Assembly (NCBI RefSeq): GCF_005796205.1
Contig: NZ_VAHN01000008.1
Coordinates: forward strand, 124,001-188,000
Origin: Pseudarthrobacter sp. NamE2
GTDB lineage: Bacteria > Actinomycetota > Actinomycetes > Actinomycetales > Micrococcaceae
Direction: 5' to 3'
DNA: 64,000 bases
Part shown: positions 1-7,105 of the stretch, one piece after another
How the letters are laid out: the number at the start of each line of letters is the position of its first letter
Numbering within the stretch: the first letter of the stretch is position 1
Program-made: the position numbers and the translations under genes
The notes under the pieces: model-generated
The model's database searches: none
What the model was told of the DNA's origin: nothing
The model's input: the letters and a program-made list of their open reading frames with translations, nothing else

Positions 1-693
1 TGCTCCATCGGGTCCTCTCCCGGTGACGATCCGTGAGTACCTGGGGACTTCAGTTTGCCGGTACGACAGAACACTGTCTAGAAAGACCATTAGCGCTGGA
101 TCAGGTAGAGATTGGTCTGGCGCGGGAAGTTAACACCCCTTTACCCTCCTCAAAAGGCAGACCACTAATTACATCGGGGATAACGAGCAGCTTGCTCGCC
201 CGTGTTGTTCGCCGGCCCCCCGGCGGTCCCTGCTTTCGGAAAACGTAAGCGGCAGGAGCCCTGCCGTCAGGAAACACCCAGCGCTACCGCGTGCTCCTGC
301 ACTCAACCTAATCTCGACAGCATCTGCACGAAAACAGCAGAAAACCCCGAAGCATGGGGGACGCCTCGGGGTCTTCCTTCGCTTCTCCACGTGCCAACTA
401 TGGCAAGTCCTCCCGGTGTAGTGGGCGCCGGCTCAAGACGTGCTGAGACCCGAGCCAGCCCCACCCCCAGCAGCTTCTCTCGGGGCGAAGGCATTATTGT
501 TCCTCCCCCCCAACAAGGACTAAGAGAAGCCACTCAAAGCATCATGTAGAAAGGAACAGTCAGCAAACAGGAGGCGGGTCTCCGTTACGGCCTGGAGGGC
601 GGCCCGTGCCGATCGCCGTCGCCGTGCAGGTAGTGAAGGAATGGAAGCCCCAGGAACTTGCGGCGTGGTGTGCATGTGTTGCGCACATTCCTT
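1..693. other. Intergenic stretch without a convincing gene
   Basis: No reading frame here has the composition of a real protein; the frames present are Arg/Pro/Ser-rich noise. The only structure I can see is an inverted repeat with arms ACCCCGA (344-350) and TCGGGGT (366-372). Read on the minus strand it is followed by TTTTC, so it could terminate a transcript coming from the right. Confidence 0.5.
344..372 (-). terminator. Possible Rho-independent terminator
   Basis: The 7-bp arms ACCCCGA and TCGGGGT enclose a 15-nt loop. On the minus strand the stem is followed by TTTTC. It lies about 320 bases downstream of the stop codon of the DUF3040 gene, so a long 3' leader or a separate small transcript would be needed to use it. 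Confidence 0.35.
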
Positions 694-999
694 TCAGGTT
701 TCACGCTTTGTCTCTTTCGGCCCTAGGTAAAGTCCGAGGCCGTTGATAAACCAGTGCCCGCCGGCCATCATCAGCAGAAAGCCGGCCACGCCGATGATGA
801 TGACTTCTGTTGCGGTACCCACAACCACAAGGGTGAATCCGGCGACCAGTGTGAGGACTCCACGGACCACTATGGCCGCCTCCCTGGGATGCTGGCCGGG
901 CGTACCGGTCTGCAGTTTCCGGACCAGATCCGGATCAGTGGAGGCCAGTTCCTGTTCAAGCCTTTCAAAGCGCCTGCGTTCTTCCTCTGGCAGTGCCAC
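694..999 (-). CDS. DUF3040 family membrane protein
   Basis: This 101-residue protein has the DUF3040 layout common in actinobacteria: an acidic, charged N-terminus (ALPEEERRRFERLEQEL) followed by two hydrophobic segments at about residues 43-62 and 66-83, then a short charged tail. The start is the GTG at 999, preceded by a G-rich stretch that can act as the ribosome binding site. It is probably an inner-membrane protein with both ends in the cytoplasm. The family's function is unknown. It is the only clearly intact gene in the first 2 kb, and its neighbours are decayed. Confidence 0.8.
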   Translation of the reverse strand: MALPEEERRRFERLEQELASTDPDLVRKLQTGTPGQHPREAAIVVRGVLTLVAGFTLVVVGTATEVIIIGVAGFLLMMAGGHWFINGLGLYLGPKETKRET

Positions 1000-1017
1000 G
1001 GACCCCCCGTTAACTAC

Positions 1018-1207
1018 TTAGATCGTGCCTTGATCAAAGCTGAATCCGCACGCACACCGATAGGTGAGAAGGCCGCCGTCGTTCTTTGCCGAGCTTGACT
1101 ACGGTAAGCGCGGCCAGATCAGGCTCTGAAGGCGCTGTGCCGTTCAGCAACGCGTCACCGGGCTGGAGGTGGGTCAAAGACGGCGGGTCCAGAGTGCCAG
1201 TTCTCAT
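1018..1207 (-). pseudogene. Frameshifted small zinc-ribbon protein
   Basis: On the minus strand one frame reads a plausible protein ending LAALTVVKLGK near position 1085. A shift of one base there continues as NDGGLLTYRCACGFSFDQGTI, ending at the TAA at 1018-1020. The second part has a CxCGF zinc-ribbon look and is far more protein-like than the Arg/Pro-rich continuation of the first frame. I infer one gene broken by a single indel. The start is a guess (ATG at 1207). No specific family is recognised, and a sequencing error cannot be excluded. Confidence 0.4.
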
Positions 1208-1599
1208 CGCGGCTCGCTCGCCGCGCGCCGCATGCCGTCGTTGGCAGCATTCCTTTTCAACTTCTTCAGCCCCAAGTGATGCTGCGACGCGATGCACGCG
1301 TGTTGCCTGCGTGGTCGATATTGACGTATCAGCGGGACTGGCTGCGGCGTTATTTTATGAGGCTACCTGGGCAGCTCCGCCCCTACCGTCGCGTAGGCCA
1401 CATCCGAGCGAGGGGCGTTCCGCCTCCCCTTCCGTTGAGGGGTGTTCGGCTCCTTTTTTCAGCCCGATTCAATATCTCGAAACCTCCATGCCTCGAAACC
1501 TTGGGATACAAGACTGCCCTGTGTTGCATGCCCATAAGATTTTTTGTGTCTTTCTTGGTTCTGTGTAACCTTTTTCGGCTGTCCCGGACAATACGGGGC
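1208..1599. other. Intergenic stretch, nothing recognised
   Basis: Frames are open in several phases but have no recognisable protein character. The stretch separates the zinc-ribbon remnant from the sigma factor remnant. It may hold the former promoter of the sigma factor, but no clear -35/-10 pair was found. Confidence 0.4.
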
Positions 1600-2126
1600 A
1601 TGGGGAACCTCGAGAGTGACGAGGGCAGCCTTTGGTCCCTCAGCCTGGGCGGTGACGGCGAAGCGTTTGGCGTGCTGTACGACAGGCATCGTGACCGAGT
1701 GTTCCATCATGCTTACCAGCTCGCTGGGAACCATCACGACGCTGAAGACACCATGGCGGCCGCCTTTCTTGAGCTGTGGCGGCGGCGCGCTAAAGTCCGT
1801 GTAGTGGAAGGGAGTTATCCTATCCTGGCTGCTGGTTACGACGACAAACATGGCTAGCAATAACGGGCGAGCTGCCCTCCGCTACCAGAAGCTGCTGGAC
1901 TCGCCACCGCGCACAGAGGCATCTTCACAGCCGTTGGAAGCTGACCTTTTCCGGTCACCAAGAGAACCTGGACCAGGACTTCTCGCAGGCTCTTGGAACG
2001 CTGGGCGCTGAGGACCTGCACTTGGTGAGTCTGGTCGTTTTTGAGGACTATCCACTCGCTGCCGCAGCAGCCGTTTTGAACATGCAGCCAGGACTTCATG
2101 GCGCGGACACAGATTCTAGTAGATAG
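1600..2126 (+). pseudogene. Decayed ECF-type RNA polymerase sigma factor
   Basis: Three frames must be joined to read one ECF sigma factor. Frame 1 (ATG 1600 to about 1812) gives region 2: DGEAFGVLYDRHRDRVFHHA and DAEDTMAAAFLELWRRR. A shift near 1812 gives VILSWLLVTTTNMASNNGRA and ALRYQKLLDS, the usual segment after region 2. A second shift between about 1900 and 1965 gives LGAEDLHLVSLVVFEDYPLA, the start of region 4, and this ends at a TAG at 2124-2126. The region 4 helix-turn-helix is cut short. With two frameshifts and a truncated DNA-binding end, the product cannot be a functional sigma factor. It may once have controlled the secreted protein gene that follows. Confidence 0.75.
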
Positions 2127-2231
2127 TAAGCAACCTTACGACTGGTTTGCATGCACAACAGGAACATGCGTAACGTGAGTCACGCACCGGGATTAGCACC
2201 CCCCTTTCGCCTAAACGAAGGAGTACAACCC

Positions 2232-2570
2232 ATGCAGATCACCAAGACACTTGCCACCGCAGCTCTCACCGCGTCGCTGGCATTCGGCGGCGCCGGAATC
2301 GCCCAGGCAGCCACCAATCAGAACGCAGGCGCCGTCGGCGGCCTTGTCGCAGCCGCAGTGAACGCAGACCGCACAGTAGACATCGATCAGATCCAGCTGG
2401 TCAATGTGAACGGGGATGTCCTGAGCAACATCGACGTTGACGTTCCCGTGAACAACGTGCTCAACGGCATCACGGTCAACGCCCTGAATGACAACGAGAT
2501 CGACGTCGAGGACGTACTGGACGTCACCGTCGTGGACAACGTGCTCGTCGTCGTCGTAGACGTCCTCTAA
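2232..2570 (+). CDS. Small secreted Val/Asp-rich protein, unknown function
   Basis: The start at ATG 2232 is fixed by GAAGGAG about 10 bases upstream. The 112-residue product begins with a clear Sec signal peptide (MQITKTLATAALTASLAFGG, AQA cleavage site near residue 27). The mature part is very acidic, has no cysteine, and alternates Val/Ile/Leu with Asp/Asn (VDIDQIQLVNVNGDVLSNID, ending VVDNVLVVVVDVL), a pattern that suggests beta strands and perhaps self-assembly. No known family is recognised. It stands alone between a sigma factor pseudogene and a strong terminator, so it is a single-gene transcript. Confidence 0.8.
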   Translation: MQITKTLATAALTASLAFGGAGIAQAATNQNAGAVGGLVAAAVNADRTVDIDQIQLVNVNGDVLSNIDVDVPVNNVLNGITVNALNDNEIDVEDVLDVTVVDNVLVVVVDVL

Positions 2571-2605
2571 ACGCCCCAACACGAAGACAGCTTCCTGCTG
2601 CTACC

Positions 2606-2639
2606 AGGAGGGCCGCACCGACACCGGTGCGGCCCTCCT
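2606..2639 (+). terminator. Strong hairpin terminator after the secreted protein gene
   Basis: A perfect 15-bp stem (AGGAGGGCCGCACCG with CGGTGCGGCCCTCCT) and a 4-base loop lie 36 bases after the stop codon at 2570. There is no immediate T-run; a TTTTTT tract follows about 24 bases later. Confidence 0.75.
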
Positions 2640-2828
2640 CCCATCTAGGGGTGTCTTCCAATTTTTTAAAAGTAAGCATGCTTCCCATTAGGTTTGATGC
2701 CGGCTTCTTCGCCTGTCCCCCATAAGGCGGAGCGGTTGCCAGGGAACGCCCCGCATTACCGACTCGTGGTGCCCAGTCGGTAGATCACAATACTCGAAAG
2801 CTCCGCCTACACTGTCGACGATTCGCTT

Positions 2829-3014
2829 GTGTTGCCCGCGTTGGAGGCGCAGCGGAGGATTCGAGGCCGCAAGGCATTCGCCGTTCTTCATTCCAGTGGC
2901 AGGAGCAGTGAGGACGATCGGGTTTCCGCCTACCAGGAGATAAATGCGACCAAATCCGACCTCGCGAAGTTGGAGTTCGCTGCCAGCAGGCTGCTCACCG
3001 ATTCCCGCAGCTAA
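2829..3014 (+). CDS. Short open frame, doubtful
   Basis: A 61-residue frame opens here. Its second half (VSAYQEINATKSDLAKLEFA) has normal protein composition and would form a helix, while the first half is Arg-rich. No family is recognised. Codon use is less GC-biased than in the core genes. It may be the tail of a larger decayed gene. Confidence 0.25.
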   Translation: MLPALEAQRRIRGRKAFAVLHSSGRSSEDDRVSAYQEINATKSDLAKLEFAASRLLTDSRS

Positions 3015-3298
3015 CCAATACGAAGCGAGCAGCCGAGTCCAGTAAGGGATCCCGCACCGGGATCGCGAGAGGGCTTACGGGCGGTTACTGCCAGTCACCA
3101 AGGGAGCCCTCGAAGGTTGATGGTTCGTCCGGCCACCTGCTTATGGGCTTCGTTCCGGCACAAATCATCGTGGGGCCATTGCTGCTATTACGGTCTGGCG
3201 TCCTGCGGAGAGACATCTATGGTGAGCTGATGCAGGCGTGTGTAACCGCACGCTTATAAAAGGGCACGACTTCTTCGGGCACCTGATGGTGCCCAACA

Positions 3299-3460
3299 GT
3301 GGCCGCCGAGGCCATCAGCCAAGACGACGAATATCCAAAGGGCTTCTATCTTCGCGTCGTGGACGGCCAAAAGTGGCTGCGTGGATATCAATACGACGAC
3401 GAGTACATCTGGTCACCCAATGGCCGGTTTACCTTTCAGTTTCCGCTGCCACCTGAATGA
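3299..3460 (+). pseudogene. Coding-like fragment, C-terminal end of a lost gene
   Basis: From the GTG at 3299 a 53-residue frame reads with strong protein character: aromatic and acidic residues in order (DEYPKGFYLRVVDGQKWLRG, then DDEYIWSPNGRFTFQFPLPP). An in-frame stop lies at 3284, and no ribosome binding site is obvious. I read it as the C-terminal remnant of a longer gene, though a small intact gene is possible. No family is recognised. Confidence 0.35.
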
Positions 3461-3555
3461 ATAACCCGGGTGCAGTGAAGGGTTTCCGTTCGGACAGCCG
3501 CACCTTCTCCTAATCCCAAGCGACGTCGCAAACAAGATTGCTTTCCGCCTCCTTT

Positions 3556-4335
3556 CTAGGCGAGAGCTTGTGCCCACGCTGCCTTGTTGCGACGGACGTA
3601 ATCGGCAGCGGCACGCCAGTGCTCGCCATGACCATTCAGGTACATGTCGGCCCAGGGCTGGAATCCCGTCTTATGGGAGGATTCCAGGAGGTCGTACATG
3701 GCAGCCGTTCGCTTCACCAGGGCTTCGGGCAAAGCCTTCCGCAGTGCGGCATCTGCTCCGTAGCCGTCCACTACTACTGCCCGCAATCTCAATGCAGCTT
3801 CAGCTACGGGTTGTTCGTCAAAGAGCAGGCCGAAGGACTGCGCAGCATATGCCAGATCCCAAAGACGTGTGCTCGGCCCGGCTGCATCCCAGGCGATGAA
3901 GACCCACCGCTCCCCCAAAATCAGGTTCCACGGAGCCAGGTCGTTATGACACATCAGATCCGGCTCCTCGGCCGGCAGCAGCACTTTCCACCCGTCTATA
4001 TCGGGAAGCTCCAGGCATTCACTCGCGTTATGGATCTGCCGGATCAGACCACCCACCCGCAGCAGCGCGTCGCGTCCTAACGGAAGCTGATCCATCGCAG
4101 AAACACCATCTACGTACTCGATAACATGACGGCCCTGATCATCCCGGCCCAGAGATCGGGGAACATCAACTCCCGCTGCCCGGAGAACGTCCAAGTAGCT
4201 TTGAACAGCAGATGAGTTTGCCAACCACGGTTTCCGCACCGTGTCACCAATGCGGACAACACTCTCCGAAGCATTTCCACCGGTCAGTTTTTGCTCTTCT
4301 GCAACCACCCAGAGAACGCTACTGGGCGCAATCAT
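3556..4335 (-). CDS. Phosphotransferase of the aminoglycoside phosphotransferase fold
   Basis: The 259-residue protein has the APH kinase signature. The catalytic loop CHNDLAPWN (about residues 129-137) supplies the base Asp and the metal-binding Asn, and the WD of FIAWD near residue 150 is the DFG-equivalent metal ligand. An ATP-binding lobe lies N-terminal. The length is at the short end for the family. The start is the ATG at 4335; a TTG at 4344 is an alternative. The substrate cannot be told from sequence: the family covers aminoglycosides, choline, homoserine and many small alcohols. It stands alone on this strand in a decayed region, so resistance should not be assumed. Confidence 0.75.
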   Translation of the reverse strand: MIAPSSVLWVVAEEQKLTGGNASESVVRIGDTVRKPWLANSSAVQSYLDVLRAAGVDVPRSLGRDDQGRHVIEYVDGVSAMDQLPLGRDALLRVGGLIRQIHNASECLELPDIDGWKVLLPAEEPDLMCHNDLAPWNLILGERWVFIAWDAAGPSTRLWDLAYAAQSFGLLFDEQPVAEAALRLRAVVVDGYGADAALRKALPEALVKRTAAMYDLLESSHKTGFQPWADMYLNGHGEHWRAAADYVRRNKAAWAQALA

Positions 4336-4344
4336 GCTGAGCAA

Positions 4345-4608
4345 AGGCTTGTTCGCTCCATCAATACCGTAATGCGCCGGCCATTGCAGATAAAACGGTC
4401 GCTATTGGATGTCGTGGGCCGGGTTCCATCGGTATCCTTACGGCCAAGAGGCCGGGTCTCCGACAAAACCTTGACAACGGCTATCCGTACGCAAAATTGC
4501 CGCCAGGGCACCTTGATCTAACAGGAACAAGAGATATTCACATGAAGGGGGCATCCAATCCCTTCACATTAGCCTTTAGTCATTACCGGAAATTGGGGGG
4601 TTCAGAAA
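4345..4608. other. Intergenic region between divergent genes
   Basis: No protein-like frame. It must carry the promoters of the APH-type kinase (leftward) and the STAS-like gene (rightward), but I cannot place either with confidence. Confidence 0.4.
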
Positions 4609-4977
4609 GTGGGGCTTGGTGGGTCAGGCGAGGTAGCGCTGTTCTTGGACGAACACGGCATCCTTCAGCTGACGTGGCCGCGCCACGCTATCGTCGGTTC
4701 AAGTGATGCTGAGGCAGCCATGCGGATGGTTAACGAGCTGTGCGGACAAACGGAACGTCCGCTGCTGGTGGACATGGCCACAGTGTCTACCGTCAGCCGT
4801 GGTGCACGCGCTGTTTTCGCCCGGCCCTGCCAAGCATCCCAAGTTGCGCTTCTGGGGGCCTCGCCCGTAGACAAAGTCATCGCAAACTTCGTTTTGGCCA
4901 TGAACAAGGCAAGCCGCCCTAAACGTTTCTTCACTTCACGGGTGGAAGCCATGAAGTGGTTGATGAAAGGCACATAA
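4609..4977 (+). CDS. STAS/SpoIIAA-like small protein
   Basis: The 122-residue product resembles a family of STAS-like proteins that is abundant in Arthrobacter: a short beta-rich N-terminus, PLLVDMATVSTVSRGARAVF in the middle (the strand and helix where SpoIIAA-type proteins carry their phosphorylatable Ser), then VALLGASPVDKVIANFVL and a C-terminal RFFTSRVEAMKWL helix. The GTG at 4609 is the first usable start. Such proteins are often anti-anti-sigma-like, but no anti-sigma kinase lies nearby, so the role is open. Confidence 0.65.
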   Translation: MGLGGSGEVALFLDEHGILQLTWPRHAIVGSSDAEAAMRMVNELCGQTERPLLVDMATVSTVSRGARAVFARPCQASQVALLGASPVDKVIANFVLAMNKASRPKRFFTSRVEAMKWLMKGT

Positions 4978-4982
4978 CCTGA

Positions 4983-5123
4983 CGTATCGCCGTCCTCACG
5001 AAGGACTTGAATCAAGCACTAACGCTGCACATAGAGAAAGCCCGCGTACTCGGTCAATCGCTCGGTCCGATCCTCACTAGCGATTTCCTGATCGACCTGG
5101 AAGTGTGTAAATCAGGGTTCTGA
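4983..5123 (+). pseudogene. Coding-like fragment after the STAS-like gene
   Basis: A 46-codon open frame directly after a stop codon reads DLNQALTLHIEKARVLGQSL then GPILTSDFLIDLEVCKSGF. It has protein-like composition but no ATG or GTG start. It looks like the remnant of a second gene that followed the STAS-like gene. No family is recognised. Confidence 0.3.
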
Positions 5124-5261
5124 CCGTCATTGAACCACCTCACGTAGGACCATGGGGTTGGCTGTTCTTGAAACACCCCAACTTCTCGCCAGACGCTTCA
5201 TGACGGGCATCGAAGAACCAAACTAGTTGGGTTTCCGTTGGATATAGTCCCAAAACCACCA

Positions 5262-5292
5262 GCAGGTCAGAGGCTGTATCCCTCTGACCTGC
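5262..5292 (-). terminator. Hairpin downstream of tRNA-Lys
   Basis: A perfect 12-bp stem (GCAGGTCAGAGG with CCTCTGACCTGC) and a 7-base loop begin 8 bases past the 3' end of the minus-strand tRNA. This is the expected place for its terminator, although no T-run follows the stem. Confidence 0.6.
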
Positions 5293-5300
5293 GTAAACGG

Positions 5301-5373
5301 TGGGCCCTGTGGGGCTCGAACCCACGACCCACGGATTAAAAGTCCGATGCTCTACCAACTGAGCTAAAGGCCC
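5301..5373 (-). tRNA. tRNA-Lys (anticodon TTT)
   Basis: Read on the minus strand, the 73 bases fold as a standard tRNA. The acceptor GGGCCTT pairs with AGGGCCC (one G-T pair), followed by T8-A9, a GCTC/GAGC D-stem, the anticodon loop CTTTTAA on a CGGA/TCCG stem, and a T-arm with GGTTCGAGCC. The discriminator is A, and CCA is not encoded. The anticodon TTT reads Lys codons. Its 3' end faces the gene-poor region to the left. Confidence 0.95.
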
Positions 5374-5538
5374 CTGCCGTCCGGTCAAACATACCCGTCC
5401 GGCCCATTCCATTTCTGGACATTAATACTCTAACGCATGGTTCCGGCGCCTCGGCACCCACGCGTGCGCCGCCGTCGAGCCTCACCGGAAGGCGCCGGGA
5501 CGCTCGATTCGGGCACCGCACAGGAGTAGCGTGGGGGC

Positions 5539-6198
5539 ATGAGCCAGCAAGCAGGATCCGGTCCTTACGGCGGCGCGCACCGGCACCACAAGCCGAAGCC
5601 GTTCGCTCCCATCGACTTCGAGCCCTTCGCCGGCGGCGCCGATCCCGCCCGGGTTTCCGAGGCAGCCCACCTCGCCGCGCATGCCCTGGTCCGCCATGGC
5701 CGGGACAGCGACGACCCCGTGGTGACCCAGCGCCTGGTGAAGCTCGCCGATGAACAGGGCCTGGAGGCCATCGCCGAGATGTGGGCCGAGAGCCCTGCCC
5801 GTTCCCTGCCCGGCGCGCTCTGGCGGCTGTACGCGCTGCGCGCCGCCACCGTCCAGGACCCTGAGCGCATTTCCGTCTATTTCCGCGCGGGCCGGGACAC
5901 CGCCCAGGTCTCCAACGTGGTGGCGGGCGCGGCCGAGCCGCCCGGCGCTGACGAGATGACGGCCATGGCAGACGCCATCCTCTCCGGAGCGTTCGACGGC
6001 GAGTTCGACGTCGCGCTGGAACGTTCCGCTGCTTTCTGCCGGGTTGTGGCGCTGGGCCAGGCGACCGTCGCCGACGGCGCCGAACACGCCAACGAAGCGC
6101 ATGCCAGCAAGCTGACCCGGAACTCGCACCAGCTGGTCAAGACAGCGGAGGACCTGGAACACGCAGCCAACGCTTGGCGGCTGGGCGAACTCGACTGA
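5539..6198 (+). CDS. Conserved actinobacterial protein of unknown function
   Basis: The 219-residue soluble protein has a His/Lys-rich, probably disordered N-terminus (about residues 1-25) followed by an all-helical, acidic body (DPARVSEAAHLAAHALVRHG and later DPERISVYFRAGRDTAQVSN). I recognise the type from Micrococcales genomes, where it is often mislabelled as an RNA polymerase beta subunit; nothing in the sequence supports that label. It has no signal peptide, membrane segment or catalytic motif that I can name. It is a single gene on the core side of tRNA-Lys. Confidence 0.7.
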   Translation: MSQQAGSGPYGGAHRHHKPKPFAPIDFEPFAGGADPARVSEAAHLAAHALVRHGRDSDDPVVTQRLVKLADEQGLEAIAEMWAESPARSLPGALWRLYALRAATVQDPERISVYFRAGRDTAQVSNVVAGAAEPPGADEMTAMADAILSGAFDGEFDVALERSAAFCRVVALGQATVADGAEHANEAHASKLTRNSHQLVKTAEDLEHAANAWRLGELD

Positions 6199-6269
6199 GC
6201 CCGCGCCTGCCCCGCCGTCGGCCCGATGTAAAGATTGACTTGCGCCCGGCAACGTAGAAAACTGAAACC

Positions 6270-6360
6270 GGTGCCGAACCGCGAAACCCCCGGGCTTCAA
6301 CACTCAGCCGCCTAGAGCGGCCTACCGCCGAGAGGCGTATCCGGTTCGGCACCATTTTTC
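6270..6360 (+). ncRNA. Candidate small structured RNA or leader element
   Basis: A perfect 12-bp closing stem joins GGTGCCGAACCG (6270-6281) to CGGTTCGGCACC (6342-6353), followed at once by ATTTTTC. Inside are further hairpins: GCCGC-CTAGA-GCGGC, and GCCT pairing with AGGC. A possible -35 TTGACT (6235-6240) lies just upstream. The layout fits a small RNA of about 90 bases whose own stem terminates it, or an attenuator ahead of the DUF47-pit genes. It does not match any riboswitch consensus I know. Confidence 0.45.
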
Positions 6361-6487
6361 TGCCCGCCCACCGTTCGGCCATTTCAACGCTGCAGTTACG
6401 GGCCGGTAGAGTTAGCGTCAGTTGCCTGCCAGGGTCAAGTCACACGGCGGCAATCCCGCAATGTACTTTTCCCGGAAACGGAACCAC

Positions 6488-7105
6488 GTGAAGCTGCGCC
6501 TTTTTCCCCAGGAGCCCGCCGGGCTGAACCTCCTCACGCAGATGGCGCAGCAAATCGTGCTGGCCAGCGGCACCCTGGCGGAAATCCTCGGCCTGCCTGC
6601 AGCCGAGCACGAAAAGCTGGTTGAGGACATGCACAACCACGAGGCCAGGTCGGCTGAACTGCATTTCGCGATCCTGACCCACATGCGCACCAGCTTTGTG
6701 AACCCCCTTCCCCGCGAGGACATGTACGCCCTCTCCCGGTACCTCAACGAAGCCATGGAGAAGATGGACGCCGCCGCCGAACTGGTGGCCCTCTACAAAC
6801 TGGAACGGCTCCCCAAACGGGCCGCGGAACAGCTCGAAATCATCAGCCGGCAGGCTGAACTGACCGTAGATGCCATGCGCCGGCTGGACAACCTGGACGA
6901 CCTTGAGGACTACTGGATCGAGATCCTTCGGCTGGCCAAGCGGGCGGAACGGACGCACCGGGTGTGGGTGGCGGACATGATCGGCGACATGAAATGGGCC
7001 CAGTATTCCCGCCACCGGGACATCGCCAACCAGCTGGTGGAGGTCACCAAGGACATGCGGCGGGTAGCCACCCAGGTGGGCAGCATCATCGTCAAGGAAT
7101 CCTGA
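6488..7105 (+). CDS. DUF47 family protein, Pit-associated PhoU-like regulator
   Basis: A helical, PhoU-like protein of the DUF47 family, about 205 residues, with a conserved opening KLRLFPQEPAGLNLLTQMAQ and charged helices throughout (EKLVEDMHNHEARSAELHFA). The start is uncertain. The GTG at 6488 matches the usual family N-terminus, while the ATG at 6461 would add nine residues. Its stop codon directly abuts the start of the Pit transporter gene, so the two are co-translated. Members of this family are thought to gate or regulate the neighbouring low-affinity phosphate permease. It acts in the cytoplasm. Confidence 0.85.
   Translation: MKLRLFPQEPAGLNLLTQMAQQIVLASGTLAEILGLPAAEHEKLVEDMHNHEARSAELHFAILTHMRTSFVNPLPREDMYALSRYLNEAMEKMDAAAELVALYKLERLPKRAAEQLEIISRQAELTVDAMRRLDNLDDLEDYWIEILRLAKRAERTHRVWVADMIGDMKWAQYSRHRDIANQLVEVTKDMRRVATQVGSIIVKES

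Noticed and set aside
2671..2760. Short minus-strand frame PGNRSALWGTGEEAGIKPNG
   Set aside because: It reads like protein but is only about 29 codons after a stop, with no start codon and no recognisable family.
3556..4335. Antibiotic resistance by the APH-fold protein
   Set aside because: The catalytic motifs show a small-molecule kinase, but nothing in sequence or context points to aminoglycosides rather than other substrates.
1..5300. A second copy of the tRNA-Lys 3' end (att site) in the gene-poor region
   Set aside because: No repeat of the T-arm/acceptor sequence was found by eye left of the tRNA, and no integrase gene is present, so an integrated element is not shown.
5539..6198. 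RNA polymerase beta subunit label for the conserved protein
   Set aside because: At 219 residues, with no RpoB or RpoC motif, the label seen in some annotations is not supported.
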